From: Micavibrio aeruginosavorus
GTDB lineage: Bacteria; Pseudomonadota; Alphaproteobacteria; Micavibrionales; Micavibrionaceae
NCBI GenBank assembly: GCA_003241475.1
Contig: QFQB01000118.1
Coordinates: forward strand, 1 to 7,011
DNA length: 7,011 nt
Direction: 5' to 3'
Within the stretch, counting starts at the first letter, position 1, and the number at the start of each line of letters is the position of its first letter. Positions 5,546 to 7,011 of the stretch are shown in pieces. Both the position numbers and the translations under genes were made by a program. The notes beneath the pieces were generated by a model. That model saw only the letters and a list, made by a program, of their open reading frames with translations. It made no database searches and had not been told where the DNA came from.

Positions 5546-7011
5546 CGGGCGAGAGCTTTTCCGTGCTGGCGATTTCCTGCAAAACCGACTTCATTTTATC
5601 CTGACGGTCTTTCGTATAACGCTTCCATTCGCGCAGAGGTGTAAGCATGCGCGCCGCAATTTGCGGATTGATATCGTTCAAAGTCACCACGGCCTCTTTC
5701 AAAAGCGCATAGCCCGCGCCATCCGCTTTGTGAAACACGACAGGATTGTTCATGGCAAAAGCGCCGTAAAGAGAGCGTACGCGGTTAGGATTTTTAAGCG
5801 TAAAATCGCCGTGCTTCGACAATGCCTTGATGTTCGGAATCGTATTGTCGTTGACGCCGATAGCCTGTAGCGAAAACCATTTATCAACCACAAGGGGATA
5901 ATCTTTAAATCTCTGATAGAAATCAGCGAACGCAACATCCTTTTCAGGACCATCATGATCGGTCAAAACGCCAAGCGCCGCCACGCGATCCGTCATATTC
6001 GTCGATTTTTTATACTGCTCGGCGGCGATCGCCGGATCGTCCAGATATCCCAAGACCATATTTTTAAGCGCACGGCGGGCCATGGCCTCGGGCGCAATGC
6101 TGTATGCGCCCGTCTCCAGATTGGATTTATAGACAGAGAGCAATTTATCTTCGCATCGTTCCGCAAAAGCATTCCGGATTTCCTCGCGCGCTTTGTATAT
6201 GGCATCGGGATCAACGACATCGCGCGTTTGCGCTATGATAGGCACATCGGGAAGGCCAAGGGCTTTGGCAATAAGGGCTTTATCTTCCTTGCCCTGAATC
6301 GCCAAATCAAGAAGGCTTTCCAATGATTCAAGCAATGACTCATCCATAGCGCCTTGATCGATCAATTTATTGATAACGCGCAACGCATAGGTTTGACCGG
6401 CCTCCCAACGGTTAAAGCCGTCGGTATCATGCACCATAAGAAATTTAAGATCATCATCCGTCAGATCCGTGGTGAGCTTAACCGGCGCAGAGAAGTTACG
6501 CAGTATCGAAGGGACGGGCTTTGTACCGATATCTTTGAAAGTAAAGGTCTGCTGCGGCTCCTTGAGATGAAGAACCTGTGTTTCAATCAGATCGTCGCCA
6601 TTAGGCCCCATTAAGCCAAGCGCCACAGGTATATGCATCGGATCCTTATCGGGCTGTCCCGCCGTCGGGGGAATATGCTGCGTCAACGTCAGTGTATATG
6701 TCTTGGTAGTTTCATTGTATTCGCCTGTTGCTTCGATCTCTGGCGTGCCGGCTTGCGAGTACCATAGTCTGAATTGCGTCAAATCCATACCAGAGGCGTC
6801 TTCCATGCATTTGATCCAGTCGTCGCACGTAACGGCCTGACCGTCGAACCGATCGAAATATAAATCAGTTGCTTTGCGGTATCCCTTTGGGCCCAGTAGC
6901 GTGTTGAACATGCGGATCACTTCCGCGCCTTTTTCGTATACGGTCATGGTATAGAAATTGTTGATCTCGATATAGTTGTCGGGGCGGATGGGGTGGGCGA
7001 GGGGGCCGGCA
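5508..7011 (-). CDS. pepN: Aminopeptidase N (M1 family), C-terminal 500 residues; N-terminus outside window
   Basis: PepN is a zinc aminopeptidase that removes N-terminal residues from peptides in the cytosol and takes part in the last steps of protein turnover. The visible part starts with AGPLAHPIRPDNYIEINNFY, just after the zinc site in E. coli PepN. It then has TVYEKGAEVIRM, whose tyrosine (visible residue 25) corresponds to the transition-state-stabilising Tyr of the family. WYSQAGTPE (83-91) marks the passage to the beta-sandwich domain, followed by the helical C-terminal domain (about 190-500). The HExxH zinc motif must lie to the right of the window. The family usually has about 870-890 residues, so somewhat over half is visible. 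The frame is uninterrupted. Its last 38 bases overlap rnhB on the same strand, suggesting a pepN-rnhB transcription unit. Confidence 0.95.
   Translation of the reverse strand, partial: AGPLAHPIRPDNYIEINNFYTMTVYEKGAEVIRMFNTLLGPKGYRKATDLYFDRFDGQAVTCDDWIKCMEDASGMDLTQFRLWYSQAGTPEIEATGEYNETTKTYTLTLTQHIPPTAGQPDKDPMHIPVALGLMGPNGDDLIETQVLHLKEPQQTFTFKDIGTKPVPSILRNFSAPVKLTTDLTDDDLKFLMVHDTDGFNRWEAGQTYALRVINKLIDQGAMDESLLESLESLLDLAIQGKEDKALIAKALGLPDVPIIAQTRDVVDPDAIYKAREEIRNAFAERCEDKLLSVYKSNLETGAYSIAPEAMARRALKNMVLGYLDDPAIAAEQYKKSTNMTDRVAALGVLTDHDGPEKDVAFADFYQRFKDYPLVVDKWFSLQAIGVNDNTIPNIKALSKHGDFTLKNPNRVRSLYGAFAMNNPVVFHKADGAGYALLKEAVVTLNDINPQIAARMLTPLREWKRYTKDRQDKMKSVLQEIASTEKLSPDVFEIVSKSLKA

Noticed and set aside
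5955..6326. Plus-strand open frames across the pepN region (also 5355-5870 and 6354-6614)
   Set aside because: All are antisense to an intact PepN or RNase HII frame, with no recognisable products.
1..7011. CRISPR array, insertion sequence, tRNA, rRNA, prophage or toxin-antitoxin module
   Set aside because: No spaced direct repeats, terminal repeats, transposase, integrase or RNA gene signatures were seen; nearly all bases belong to housekeeping genes.

Overview
The window looks like an ordinary chromosomal stretch from an alphaproteobacterium. The best evidence is a CcrM-type GANTC adenine methyltransferase directly downstream of rnhB, a DUF721 (DciA-like) gene divergent from mutY, and a DUF721-efp-suhB order. 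These arrangements are familiar from alphaproteobacterial chromosomes. Base composition is moderate and coding is dense, with almost no gaps. I cannot name a genus. A lineage near Rhodospirillales or Micavibrio-like bacteria is only a guess.

Layout, left to right. (1) A minus-strand cluster covers 1-1620: a DUF721 gene, then efp (elongation factor P), then suhB (inositol monophosphatase family, its C-terminal end cut by the window). Spacing is very tight: the expected DUF721 stop overlaps the efp start as ATGA, and 6 bases separate efp from suhB. (2) Divergent from it is mutY (adenine DNA glycosylase, about 1607-2677, plus), whose start overlaps the DUF721 start. (3) A secreted or periplasmic protein of unknown function (2717-3667, plus) resembles the DUF4852 family. 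It has a good -10 box six bases before its ATG, so its mRNA may be leaderless. (4) Tail to tail with it, with zero bases between the stop codons, is ccrM (3668-4771, minus). (5) Upstream of ccrM is a 138-base gap holding four GANTC sites and a likely promoter. (6) Then rnhB (4910-5545, minus) and the C-terminal part of pepN (5508-7011, minus, running off the right edge). rnhB and pepN overlap by 38 bases.

The genes are housekeeping: replication and genome maintenance (DUF721/DciA-like, MutY, RNase HII, CcrM), translation (EF-P), RNA or inositol-phosphate metabolism (SuhB) and peptide turnover (PepN). I see no mobile element, CRISPR array, tRNA, rRNA, toxin-antitoxin pair or defence island. 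I do not see a convincing new biological system.

The points worth a second look are local. An apparent DUF721-EF-P fusion is best explained by one extra base in a T5 run that removes the DUF721 stop. The ccrM promoter has a cluster of its own methylation sites, including a 12-bp palindrome over the predicted -10. A 34-bp imperfect palindrome is centred on the abutting stop codons of the unknown gene and ccrM. Finally, mutY, DUF721 and the unknown gene may have leaderless promoters.
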